Assembly (NCBI GenBank): GCA_035235625.1
Contig: CP141146.1
Coordinates: 27,088,501 to 27,152,500 of the forward strand
Source of the DNA: Saururus chinensis
Taxonomy: Eukaryota > Streptophyta > Magnoliopsida > Piperales > Saururaceae
Length of the DNA: 64,000 nt
Direction of reading: 5' to 3'
Below the pieces are notes generated by a model. It was not told the DNA's origin and ran no database searches. It saw nothing but the letters and a program-made list of their open reading frames with translations. Both the position numbers and the translations under genes were made by a program. Below are positions 37,460 to 49,254 of this stretch, one piece after another. How positions within the stretch are numbered: the first letter of the stretch is position 1; each line of letters begins with the position of its first letter.

Positions 37460-40204
37460 AAACCTAGAATAACACGATATAAGGTAAATTTTGGACTAAA
37501 ATACCCTTGACCGGAGATAGGGTTTTATATCATGTAAAACCCTCACGAAGTTGCATTCATGGCATATGACTTCAAACGACGGTGATTCCTCCGATTGAAA
37601 AGTCCTTTCCGATTGAAAACTTTATTCTGATTGGAAAGGCCTCTAATTGAGTAGCATTCACACAGCATGAGAGAAGATTTTTTGACGTATCTGACCAGAC
37701 ATTGAAGATTAGGATTTTTTTTGTTCTTAACGAGTGTGTGAAGAACACTCCGGCGTTAGTTCTGGAATGAGTTTTTTTGCAAATTGAGTTTGAAATTGTA
37801 CGCCCCAAAGCTGGTTCTTCTTTGTAGCGAGGTTCCGTTTGCGACGATCCCCGTAAAGGAGCAAACTTTGTGGAAAAGCAGCGACCAAACGAGTGGTTAA
37901 TCCGGCTTAGAGAACATCAGTAGCGGTTTCATGGTAAGGCCTTTTGGATATTTGTATGCATGATTTTTGAGATTGCATGTATGAGAGCACACGACATAGG
38001 CAGTCGAAGCAGACTATCATTGGGTTAGAAATACAATGAGTCATATATCGTGTGCTCTATAAGACACTGGAACATGATGTTCAACAATTATGATTTCATG
38101 TATGAGAGTTCCTCTTCGCGTATGTTCGAGCACATGATCGATATACTTATCGTATAAATAGAAGTTAGTTAGATAATGTGAATCAATGCGACTATTGATG
38201 ATGGTCATGACATATTGTTGATTTACATATATTTATCCAATTTTGCAGACATAAAGTTAGAGTATTACATCAAATGGTGGAGTCAGTGAAGGCAGCAGAA
38301 GAAAGAAGAAGAGTCTCTACGGGCGAAGGCCAGGTCTAGGAACGAATAGTTTCCCCACTAGACTACGTCTATCAAAAGACCTTGTGGATTCACGTCTGGA
38401 ATGCAAGGCAATATTGGTGGAGACTGGGTACTACCCAGTATATGATTGTGAGCTCATCATCATCTCTACGCCGTTGTTGAATGTCCTCATTGGTGAGTGT
38501 TGGGACAAGTCACAGGAGGTCTTCAACATAAAGGGCAAAAGACTACCCCTTAATGTGGATGAAGTGGGCTATGATCACGGGTTTGAGGGAAAAGGGGAAC
38601 CCGTGTAAACTGGAAAGTAGCAAGGGGAAGGCTGCCCAAGGCAAGGGGCAATTCTATAAAAAGTTCTTCCAAGGGAAGAGGATGGAGAAGACAGGAGTTG
38701 AAGAAATGTTGAAAGAAGTGGCTGCCGAAACACGGAGTGTTTCAGATGATGACTTAACACGATTGGCTATCTTGCACATGGGTGTCCTCGTGTTATTCAA
38801 ATAGAGCAACAAAACCGTATCCCCAGCTCTGTGTAATTACATAGATGACCTATCGGTCATGGGGAGCCACAATTGGGTTGGCATCGTACATGATATGTTA
38901 ATGAGAGGCATATTAGCAGCACATCGGAACATCATGAGCAGATATGATGAGCATTCCGCCACTGCTGGAATTCTCGTTGGGGCTTCATAAGTGCTCCAGG
39001 TAACGCTCATATGTTATATACGACGCTAAAGACAATTAGCATATCTCTAATGACATGATATGTTTACACACACATGTATATCATTGTATCGCTCAAACGA
39101 TACCAATTCAATCGTGTTAATGGACATACGACATTAACATGCACATAGAGAAGGCCGATAAACTTGACCCAGCCAATGAAAAGGGGAGCAATAAGATTCC
39201 AGCCCATCACCGGATGAGGAAGTGGTATGAGGAGGTCTTCATGCGGCTAAAGCCAGACTCGCAAATTATTATGTGAATCACACAAATTGCTGAAGAGGCG
39301 CACTTGATGCATGGCAAACAGGCGACCCCGAAGGCTAAGAAGGTGGGTACGCAGAATTCTAGCCAATGAGACCCACCCACGCCCTCCACGGTGAGATGTT
39401 GGGGCATGTACATTCAGGCCAGGACGTCATTTAATCATTCATCATGCCAATTGATGTCATGATGGGAATTTATGATGTTGTTTTGGAGAAGGTTGTTCTC
39501 TACGGTGAGCGGGGATGGAACATGGAGTGAGTTGAAGCTACACTCCATGGTGTTAAGAACGATCGCGAGGTGGCAACTAGTCTCATAGAACAGATGCAGA
39601 CCCCCGAGGAATGAGAGATAAAATAGCCGCATGACCCCCCTCAATCAGATGTCACCCAAGCATCAAACCCTCCTCCAAGAACCCAAGGATTGCCTTTGGT
39701 TCATTTAAAGGAAAGAGCTTCAAAATCCAGAGAAGCTCGCCAACCATCTATCCCTGAAGATCAACCAGTACCTGTCCCTCATCTGGTGGATGAGGGATTC
39801 ATTTTGAGTAAGTACGACATTTTAATATATCCTATTTCGTTAGGGGATATTTGTGTAATCGAGTACATGATAGACTAAACAGTCGTGTATTTGGAAAGCC
39901 GATTTTGTTATGGTCATGTCATCGATCACACGATCATTGAAAGAGTCATTACTTCATAGAACAATCTGGTTGTGGTCATGTGATCGTTAGCATGATTAGT
40001 CCTCTTTTCATTTTTCCATCAATACGATATGCAGTTTTATTGTGTTCGGTAAAAGACGATTGGCGTGCATATTGTTTGTTTACTAACATGATTGGTTACT
40101 TCTTAAATACAGAGAAATGGCAACTGCAAGCTGCCACCAAACCGAAGAAGAAGACTGGTCCGAAGTTGCAAAGGACCGTAATAACTAGATTTTTAACAAA
40201 ACTA

Positions 40205-40300
40205 AATGCAAAATTCCTGGAACAACCAAGGGAGGTCATGGAACAACCCTGGGAGGTCGAAGAACAACCCTAGGAGGTCATGGAACTGGACCTTCCCTGG
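40205..40300 (+). repeat. 24-bp tandem repeat inside the Ulp1-like gene
   Basis: Three to four copies of GGAACAACCCTGGGAGGTCAT with small changes, encoding EQP(W/R)EV(M/E) units; looser copies (PKQPREGP, PKQPLEGP) continue to about 40410. A low-complexity linker before the protease domain. Confidence 0.75.
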
Positions 40301-41068
40301 GAGGTCATGGCTCAAGTCCGCGATGAGCCAAAACAACCCCGTGAGGGACCGGCAGAACAACTGGAGATACCAAAACAACCCTTGGAGGGACCAGAAGCAC
40401 CCCAGGAAGTAAATAAAGGAGTAGTTGCGAAACAAGCAATAAAAATCATATTCAAGCATAAAGTTGCTTCTGGAGCTCCCTTCTTACATCCTATGCCACG
40501 GAAGTCGAGGTCCACCACCGTTGAACCACCTGCTCAAGGTGAAGAGGCAGTGAAGAAAGTCTTTGCTCAAGGCTCGAAGAAGCCGAAGCATTTCAGCAGC
40601 TACATTGATGAGAAGTTAGCCAAGTTTGGACACATTGCCCAGCCTGCAAAGCTTGGTGACGAAGTTCCTCTGGCATCGGTCCCTGGCCCACGCATTATTC
40701 GTCCAGCACATCTGAAGTCTCCCACCCAGGAACCAGCGGTCTCAAATGCTGGCTCTAGTGGTAGCACTTTATCGGATACTCCTCCAGTTGATGCGGAAGT
40801 TATGGAGAGCATCCGCAATGTGATAAAGGTCGAAGATGATATTGCTAATAAGACGAATAAGGAGGATACTACAAATAAGGAGGAGCTCAGTCTGTGGCCA
40901 AAGGACTATCTTGACACACAGTTGGTGTTCCACATGGAGCTTCAGAAGGAGGCAGATGAGGGCATTATCATGGAATTTCTGTTGAACCCATACAAGTCAT
41001 GGCCCATAGAAACACTCCTCTACACCGACTACCTATCTCTGTTAAAGCAGGAGTGCTTAACGAATGAG

Positions 41069-41374
41069 GTAATATCATTTCATTGCTCATATGTTTTAAC
41101 CTCAATCATGTTGTAAATCAAACGATTGAATAACTGATGAATTTGTACAATTAATTATCATTTTATCAATTACACGACCTATGCTCATATCGTTGTTTTC
41201 CTAATAGGCTAAGTTTTGACTGTAATGGCTGAAGTAAAAAAACTAGCGTGTTAATTAATACACGACATGTAAATGTGTCGTGTTATCATTCATACAATAT
41301 AATCACTTATCGTGTAAAAGATGTCAAGATCTATAGACTATCGTGTCATTACTAACATGTTTGGTTTGGTGTAG
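41069..41374 (+). other. Intron within the Ulp1-like domain
   Basis: It starts GTAATA and ends TTGGTGTAG, 306 bp. Removing it gives the continuous LTNE/VIDIFFQ signature. It contains several copies of the TCGTGT/ACACGA motif (exact ATCGTGT at 41309 and 41340). Confidence 0.75.
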
Positions 41375-41618
41375 GTCATAGACATCTTCTTCCAACTTAT
41401 TGATGAACAAAATTTGAGAAATCCAAGCAGGTACCCCAACGGTTTTATTAACAAGTTCGCCATTTAGCACTATTTTAACATTGGCACAGCCGAAGGGCTG
41501 GTAGAGAAAGAGGGCAAACTCGCTGGCATATTGTTGAGAGGCTTGAATGTTAACACAGAGAGCAGTTTCATTCCTATCTACGTCACGGGCCAGTTTCTCT
41601 TGATCAACCAGTACATAC

Positions 41619-43660
41619 GTAGGTACCAGCTATGCTCATGGACACACTGGCCAAAGGTAGATGAGTCTTCCATGATGCTCAAAAACCTGGGTGCGCGCAA
41701 ATGCTCAAAGAGCTAGGAGCCAAAGTCCCAAAAGTGTCGAGGCCACATAGGCCTAAATATCCGCCATGGCTGTTACCATGAGCTTAAACTTTGACTCAGC
41801 ATGTGATATGATCCAACCATGTGAGACAAAGGTACTAAAGACTAATCACAGCATATCATGCAAGCAACAAACTTACACAATCAGCAAGATAACATGCTGA
41901 TTTTAGACTGAGACATGTAAGCCTATGAACAAGACTATGAATCAGAATTGATGCTCAGGTGAACTGCTCAAATCCACACAACCATGAATTTAATTGAGGC
42001 TGAAACAAACTAATCAAATCAGCAAACTAAAATAACAAATCAGGCTGAAGTAACGAGCAACATTAAGCATGATAACAAATCAAATCAAGGCTGAATGACT
42101 AACAATATTCAGCAAGGTAACAAATCAAATCAAGGCTGAAATGACTAACAATAATCAGCATTATAATAACTCACAATGAGGCTGACACGTCTATCAACAT
42201 TCAGCATGGTAATACATCAAGGTGAGGCTGGCACAACCACCAACATTCAACATAATAATGACTAAAGGTTAGGCTAATACAACCATCAACATTCACCAAG
42301 ACATAAATCAAAATAAGGCTGAGATTGAATGATTAAATTCAGCAAGACTTGAATCAGGTTGATGGTTGAGATAAAATGATTCAATTCAACAAGACATGAA
42401 TCAGATTGATGGCTGAAATATGATAATCTAATTAAGCATAGTAATGGCACTGATTAAGGCTAAAAACCTATTAAGGAAATCAGCTATATAGTAGTAGAAT
42501 TCAAGGCTAAAAACCTATTAAGGAAATCAGCTATATAGTAGTACAATTCAAGGCTATAGCAAATTGATGAAATCAGTAATATAATACCATAAACTAGGGC
42601 TACGAATCGATGATTAAATCTGCAAGAGTATAGCATAAACTAAAGCTGAAAATTCATAAATAAAATCCACTCGAGTATAGCACAAACTAGGGCTCGGAAT
42701 CATGAATTTAATTAGCAAGGAATCATGGATTAAATCAGCAAGGAATCATGCACAAATCAGGGCCAAAACTTACGATTATACTCAGCAAAATTGATGCATT
42801 AATTAGGGCTAAAACTAATAATTAAACTCAGCAAAGTTCATGCATGAATCGGGGCTAAAACCAATGATTAAACTCAGCAAAAGTTCATGCATGAATCAGG
42901 GCTAAAACTAATGATTAAACTCAGCAATGTTCATGCATGAATCAAGGCTTAAACCAACGATTAAACTCAGCAAAGTTCATGCATGAATCAGGTCTAAAAT
43001 CAATTATTAAACTCAGCAAAGTTCATGCATGAATCAAATTCGGAATCCCAATCCCCGCCCCATTACTAATAAGAAACCAGCCCACATACATGCTTAAAAC
43101 AGTCCCAAAAGAGTCCTAACCCAACTAGAAGTATAGTTGATCCCTCCTTCAAGTTTCCCACCTCTCCTAGCACTCCTCAAACTCCTACTCCAGCTAGAAG
43201 TCCTCAGCTCACATGCCATCTCGTCTCATCAAAGTTCTGGTTGCATCCTCTTCTTGCTTGGAGTCCTTGTCCTGCTACAACTCTCTCCCTCTTTCAATTC
43301 CTAGTTCTTTTATGACTTCTAATTCCAAGTTCATTTAGGAATTCAAATTCTTAGTTCATTTAGGACATCCAATTCCTAGTTCATTTAGGACTTCTAATTC
43401 CTAGTTCATTTAGGACTTTCATCTTCGGGTAAATGGGCCATGCGCGATATGTTCAACTTTGAACTGTCATATCTCCCTCATCCGATCTTCGATTCGCACA
43501 TTCTAGGTGGTGTTTCGAAGCTCTTTCTATCTACTTTCCATCTATATAAGTTCTAATTCTAACTATTGACGAAGTTATTTTGATGAGAAATTCAAGGGGT
43601 ATAATACCCTAATTTTCACGTGGTCAACTTTGGGAATTTAGAAAATTCTCAGACGTTACA
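41619..43660 (-). repeat. C3-like long repeat fragment inserted in the MULE
   Basis: Reverse-complemented it starts TGTAACGTCTGAGAATTTTC at 43660 and follows C3 through its minisatellite region to a point equal to C3 position about 26330, where similarity stops. It carries a minus-strand array (42760-43030) and a 35-bp tandem repeat with CCTAGTTCATTTAGGAC (43310-43425), plus a 63-bp duplication near 42450-42550. It has no gene. It interrupts the Ulp1-like domain. Confidence 0.75.
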
Positions 43661-44235
43661 TATATACTGCAATACAACGGGATCTCACTGTGTTTCAGTA
43701 AGATGCAATGGGATGGACCATTCAACACATTGCAATAATGACTAAATGCATTCCCCCCCCCCCCCCCAAGATGCAGGTGAGGACTGTATCTGACGGGGGA
43801 AGATACACCATTAGGCGCAAAAGCAATCTCCAGAACAATCCGTCTCAGCGCCGACCATCAGTGGGTGAGCGTTCTGCAAACCCTAACCCTAATATATATA
43901 TAGGTAGGGTGAGAGGGTTACAAACCACTGGGTTATGGAAGGTATTGATGCAGGGTTCATTGTGGTGCGGCTTTGGGAATGATGCATAGGGAATTGGGTC
44001 ATTATTAGCATGGAATTGTCATGTGTTAGAACACACGATATGACCAATATCGTGTAAGTAATGGACACTCTTGACAAAAGAATTTATAATCAATTGATTT
44101 TATCTTGTAATTAGTAACATGTAACCTTTTTTGGTCGTGTTGTCGATTACATGATACAAATATACAGTATACCCTATGTACAACATTTCGTGTTTTTAGG
44201 AATACGTTAATTACATATTATGTGTTGTTGATAAC
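43661..44235 (+). other. MULE centre, between the C3-like insert and the solo LTR
   Basis: Probably the remnant of the Ulp1-like gene's 3' part and spacer; no clear domain. It holds a run of 15 C (43753-43767), an AATATATATATAGG stretch, and a close pair ACACGAT / ATCGTGT at 44033 and 44049. Confidence 0.5.
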
Positions 44236-45409
44236 TGATAAGTATAATTTATGCGTTATTTTACCCTTAATTATTCTATTTTCTAGTCTCATTTAAGTGT
44301 TAATATAGGTTAAATTATTAAATATTAAATTTAATTAGGTTAGAAAAAGCTTCCATGGTGTTTTGAATTAAATTGGCTTATTTTGCAGATTCTTCATTGG
44401 CGATCAAACGGGGTCACTTACCGATCGATCGGTTAGACATGATTTGTAAGAAAATTCAGTTCAAGCGTTCGAACGGGCATGCAGGGCGATCGATCGGCAT
44501 AACGCGCAGATTCCTTATTCCACCCAATTTTGAGTCCTTCTCATATCCAACTCTTTTCTTACGGATCTAATGCCTATATAAAGACTTATTTGACACGAAA
44601 TTAAGGGAGAACAAGTAGATTTTCTGAAGAGAAGAAGGAAGAAGAAGATGGAGAAAAAGCCAAAGCTTTCAATGGAGATTGAATTATTTTCTTCTACCAT
44701 GGAAGGCTAAACTATTCTTTTACTTAGGAGTTGATGAACCTATAGATAAGTTTCAATTTCTTTTCTTTTTAATTTAGATCTCAGTTGTGAATTATGACAA
44801 TTGTATGATAAGGATTTCCTTTTTAATGGAAGAGCTTTTAATGTTTATTCAATTCTATGTTGATTTATTGTCTTGTAGATGATAGATTGATGTGGTTTTG
44901 ATATTTACATCAATTCTAATTTCTGTGATTTAGATGAGATGGTCATACAATAGTTTTAATGTTCAGATAATTAAGGACTTGAATGAGTTATACTAAGATT
45001 AGACGGGTCATGCCTATAGCTATTTAGTGTAGATGATTCGTGCTATTGTCGAAGATAGTTCATGCCATGGAAATTAATTAATGATTCTTTTTGAAGTAAT
45101 TCTAGCTTGTAGCTGAGAATACTTGTTCATATTCACACTAGATTTAGATTAAAAGTTAAGGAATTGTTATGGTTCTATAGTGGATTCGATTTCCTAAGTA
45201 AAATCTATCACATTAATCTCTTGTTTTTAAACTAGTTATTTTCTTTTCCTTTACTTAATTAAAGTTTATGTTCTTTTTAGTTTTCAATCAGTAAATTCCT
45301 TTTTATATTTAGTAATTATTCATCCGTCCCTGAGGTTCGACAACCCTTAGATACTTATCCTAGTACAATTACCTTGTACACTTGCAAAGGGTTTAATTAT
45401 AAACGATCA
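44236..45409 (+). repeat. Solo LTR of the F/H family, 1174 bp, inside the MULE
   Basis: It starts TGATAAGTATAATTT and ends AAACGATCA, matching the F LTRs in the opposite orientation. It is flanked by ATAAC (44231-44235 and 45410-45414). The TATA box is at about 44574-44582 (CTATATAAAG), with ACCGATCGATCGGT at 44420-44433 and TTCGAA at 44469-44474 upstream. No internal element sequence is present. Confidence 0.93.
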
Positions 45410-45414
45410 ATAAC

Positions 45415-48400
45415 ACAATGCATATAAAAAATTTCAGCTGAAGAATGGGGGTGGAAAAGGTAAGCCTGAACAATGCTCCCCTTCCTTACGCCTTTTGCGT
45501 ACTCTATTATTCGACCTCCTTTGGCTTGTCGTTGGAACATCTGCCACATTGGGATGCCCCCCTTGTGCGTTGGTACATCATTTGCGGTTATGACCCAAGT
45601 GACCGCATGTTCCACATTTTCGTGAGGCTTTGAGAGGCGGTTGTGACTCTATCCGCTTTTTTCGTGGACGCCCCCGCTACTTTTGTGGGATAGGTGGGCT
45701 GAATGTAGGCATAACTCCAGCTGGTGCCCACTGGTGCCTATCCTTCGTTGGGTGTAAGGGCTCTCGATAGGTCAATTTATACATTTTAGTAGAGTACCAT
45801 CTTTCTCAATACTCAGACACATAGAAGTGTCTATTATCGATTGCTGCGATTGCATGCTTATATGGTAGACCCAGATGTTGAAATTTTCCACATGTGCAAG
45901 TACGATCAACTAGGTTTACCACATCTTGTGAAGAAAATATTGTGAGTATGAGCGCACGATAAACGACTTTGTTGAGTCCTTGATTACACGATGTATCATA
46001 CGATCATTTACATAAATTGTATCTACTTACACGATAAATGAAAATAATGTGTTTAAACTAACACGATATGAATCCCTCACGCATAAATGAACACATGCTA
46101 TGTACATCGCCGTATGAATGTAATGTACTTGGTGATATAGCGAATTAACCGGGAATTCATACATTGACACGGACAATACAATCATATTCCTTGCTTCTTC
46201 TCGCCTGTTTTCGATGTGTTTTCAGGCAAATGGGGTTAGCTCTTCCATCATATTTTGTCCATCTGTCCGATGTTTTTCAAATAATGTTGTTGTGTGCTCC
46301 CTCGTGTGTTCAATTAAATGAGTTATAGGCATCAATTTGGCTTTTTTGAAAATTGCATTTGCACTTTCAGACCTATTTGAGATGAGGGTCCCATATCTTT
46401 TCCCTGGAAATGATACATTGGCCCAGTGCTCCGAACCTATCTTATTTAGCCAAGCATATGTTTCTGGATTATGTTCTTTAATGTTGTTCATTGTTTCGTC
46501 ATACACATTTTGTCTGAATGTTTTGTCTGCAACATGGAGCTGATTCTTTAGGTAGTTGTCCTTGAATCTATCTAGCATATTTTCTGCCATGTGATGGATG
46601 CAATATCCGTGGTGTGTAGATGGGAAAAACTTCTTCATAGCATTTTCCAATCCCTTCTGTCTATTAAAAATGATTGTATCCAACTCGGTTGGAGGATCAA
46701 AGAATAGATGATTTCTAAGCAACTCAAGAAACAAGCACCAAGTTTTCTCGTACTCGTTCTCAACCACTACAAATGTAATGCACAACATATTATTGTTCCC
46801 GTCCAATGCAGTTGCTATCAATAGTTGTCCAGGATACTTTCCTTTCAAGAAAGTTACATCTACCGTTAGCAACGGCCTCAGTGTTGTTCTGAAAGCTCTT
46901 GCAATGGGGCCAAGCATCTATAATACTCTTTTGAAATCGTACCCACCCATAGATCTAGGAATATCACATGATCTCACTAGAACAACTACACTTCCTAGAT
47001 TTATATATTCTATTTGCCTTCCATAAGCAAGAAGTATGCGATAGGATTCGTCTGGGTCCCCATCTATTAAATCAGTCAGTGCTTTACCTACATGACCGAA
47101 TACAATTTAGTTAAGGTTATACGACAACGGCTTACATCGTATTCCCGATTGCATGACATTTTATGTTTTCATGTGATCAAAATCCATACACGATGATTGG
47201 TCATGTTTATGTCAACACGATATTTACGTATGTCATGTGAGTGCAAAATCTGACTATAGTTTAAGCATGTAAATGATAACACGCTTGACTAACATATCGT
47301 GACACTAAATCAACACTTCAATTATTCTCATACATTACCTGCGCGCCAGCATTTCTTGTAGTTCACAGTTATGCCCCTGTGCTTCAAAATATAACTTGCT
47401 ATGCTCTTAGGTGTAATATCTACTGAGTCTTTAAATAGGCCATAACATTTTCTCGTTATACAAAGGTGTGATGCTAGGGGATGGTCAGTTGACTTCCTTT
47501 GGGTTCCACATGAATGAGTTGGCACTAACCTCGTGACAGTCACATGATCTCCTATATTTGAAGCCCTTATGTACTAGTTACAAGAATCATTGGAGCACTT
47601 TGCGGCGTACGTATTCCGGTTTTCATCCACAACACGATATGTAAAATTTGACTTTATTGCTAAGTCGATCAAGACCCTCTTGAAATGCAATAGACTTAGA
47701 AAATGTTCACCCAATTCGAGGAGCTTTGGTAATCCTTAGCTTGCAAACTACCTGTCATTAGCTGGCCTTCACCAATATTCAGTTCTAACATGTTTAAATC
47801 ATCGACGGTATCCCAATTTGCCTCTGCTGCAACGTCGACATTACTAGGAACCTCGTTGTTTCCAAATTCTTCGTGGTCAGACATACTTTCCATGCCATCT
47901 ATATCATTATCGTACCACTTATCCTCAACCCACATATTCTCAACTTCTTCACCTTCTTCACCATCGTAATTACAAGGGTTGTATGGAGGTTCGTAGTTAT
48001 CAAATGAAGTCCTTGCCCCACCCATCGTTGGAGACAATTCCTCTGATCTATTCTGATTGACTTCTAGTTTAGGTTTTGTACTTGTTGGATTGGTGAAAGA
48101 AGATTGACATGGATTTGTTGAGGGCAAGTTTCCCGGTTCTCCCAATCTGCATTGCACATTATCGTGTTAAACAAATGCGACATAAGTCGACATCGTGTAT
48201 TTTGTTAACACACTTACATTTCAAAATACGTTATCCAAACCAAGACAAGAATGCATGTCATTTTATTATATATACGTTGCAACTCATAATTGCTATATCG
48301 CATGTGTATATCATGTAATTACTAATGTGATATATTACACGTCGTGTTTATTTCTTCACACGATATGATTTAACATTAACATGATATGGTCAATATCGTG

Positions 48401-49050
48401 GTCTCGAGTACACGAAAGACTCCAATTGCGTATAATCTAAAGATTCATTGTTACCTGACAGTTTCAAAGGTGAACTGAGTTTCATTGAATCTGGTATGAA
48501 ATCCGACATTAGAGCTGGGATGAGCCATTACGACGGGTAATTCAGCTCTATTGACTGTCTGGTTCCTTTCTACCGAGGGTGATGGTGATTTATCACCGTT
48601 GTCAGGCTCTTTCATCTCGGCATACAATGATAGCACCTCCTTATTTGCCTTCTTATGAATGGAGAACACTGATTGGAGGTCCTCGTCATCTTGTAATTCA
48701 TATATCATGGATGATTGGGAGGATGGAATTAAATACTTCAAACAGACATTACCATTGACAGACAGTCATGCTTTGACCTGCCCCAGCTGCTCGCTGAAGC
48801 TCACCGATGGATGAATATTCATCAATTGAGTCATTCCACCAATATACATGCCATCATTGCCTACCTCTCTGTTATAATGGATACAAATACCAATCTTATC
48901 CATGATCAGTGTAAAAGAAGAATTGTTTCTGCAAAATGTAGCCTTCGGAGCACTCACACAATGTCTACGATGTCAAAAATGATTTTTTCTTGTTCATCGA
49001 CACTCACCGGTGAGTCACCACCGGTCAGCTCCGGCCGGTGAGTTCCGTTT
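45415..49050 (-). pseudogene. MULE mudrA-like transposase gene, multi-exon, decayed
   Basis: Minus-strand exons: about 49050-48455 with a PB1-like N-terminal region (IGICIHYNREVGNDGMYIGG); 48146 to 47339 with an acidic linker and the MuDR DNA-binding domain (YAAKCSNDSCN, TRLVPTHSC); 47087 to about 46100 with the MULE transposase domain (VDVTFLKGKYPGQLLIATAL; HGYCIHHMAENM); and about 45925 to 45415 with a SWIM-like motif (CTCGKFQHLGLPYKHA, last Cys replaced by Tyr) and a CCHC knuckle (CGTCGHLGHNRK..C, with a stop before the last Cys). Introns show GTAA...AG ends. The usual SDRQKGL is FNRQKGL here, losing an Asp that is probably catalytic. With a frameshift near 47.7 kb and stops, the gene should be inactive. 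Confidence 0.85.
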
Positions 49051-49172
49051 GCCGCTGATGACTCCTAGAACAACATAATAGTGCAGCATTGTTCCAGTGT
49101 TCATTTATTACTTTCTACTTTAAAACATGAAATAGTGGAAACCTAAGGGCAATTTGGTCCATAAACAGGTCA

Positions 49173-49245
49173 TATGACATTTCCGTTTAAAATCCAAGGA
49201 ATATGGAATTTTTCATTCTTTGGCCAAGCAATATGGAAAAAACAC
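49173..49245 (-). repeat. MULE right terminal inverted repeat
   Basis: Reverse complement of the left terminal repeat; it ends GGAAAAAACAC, followed by the 9-bp target copy TTTTAAAAT. Confidence 0.9.
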
Positions 49246-49254
49246 TTTTAAAAT

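Larger units (their letters stand above)
38249..41618 (+). pseudogene. MULE Ulp1-like (C48) protease gene, multi-exon, decayed
   Basis: Visible exons: about 38249-38999 (acceptor TTTTGCAG, donor CCAG/GTAACG), about 39148-39420, about 39425-39806, 40113-41068 (acceptor AAATACAG, donor GAG/GTAATA) and 41375 to about 41618 (acceptor GTGTAG). The first exon contains a segment (STPLLNVLIGECWDKSQEVF) like the plant-mobile-type N-terminal domain of Ulp1-MULE proteins, and YIDDLSVMGSHNWVGIVHDM. The last two join as LTNE/VIDIFFQLID, the usual start of the Ulp1 domain, and continue to FIPIYVTGQFLLI, where the family normally has the catalytic His (here Gln). Stops occur in several exons, and a C3-like repeat cuts off the rest. 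C48 proteases remove SUMO-like peptides; what the MULE-borne versions do is not known. Confidence 0.7.
37387..49245. mobile_element. MULE: 11.9-kb Mutator-like DNA transposon with transposase and Ulp1-like arms
   Basis: The ends are inverted repeats of about 73 bp (37387-37459 and 49173-49245) beginning GAGTTTTTTCC / GTGTTTTTTCC, with about six mismatches. They are flanked by a perfect 9-bp direct repeat TTTTAAAAT (37378-37386 and 49246-49254), the Mutator hallmark. The left arm carries a plus-strand gene with an Ulp1-like protease domain; the right arm carries a minus-strand mudrA-like transposase gene. They converge on 43.7-45.4 kb. Secondary insertions are a C3-like fragment (41619-43660) and a solo LTR (44236-45409). 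Stops in both genes indicate it is no longer autonomous. Ulp1-bearing MULEs are known in plants (Kaonashi, CUMULE types). Confidence 0.93.

Noticed and set aside
40600-40818. Minus-strand frame opposite the Ulp1-like exon
   Set aside because: Shadow of the sense exon, whose splice sites and domain continuity support the plus strand.
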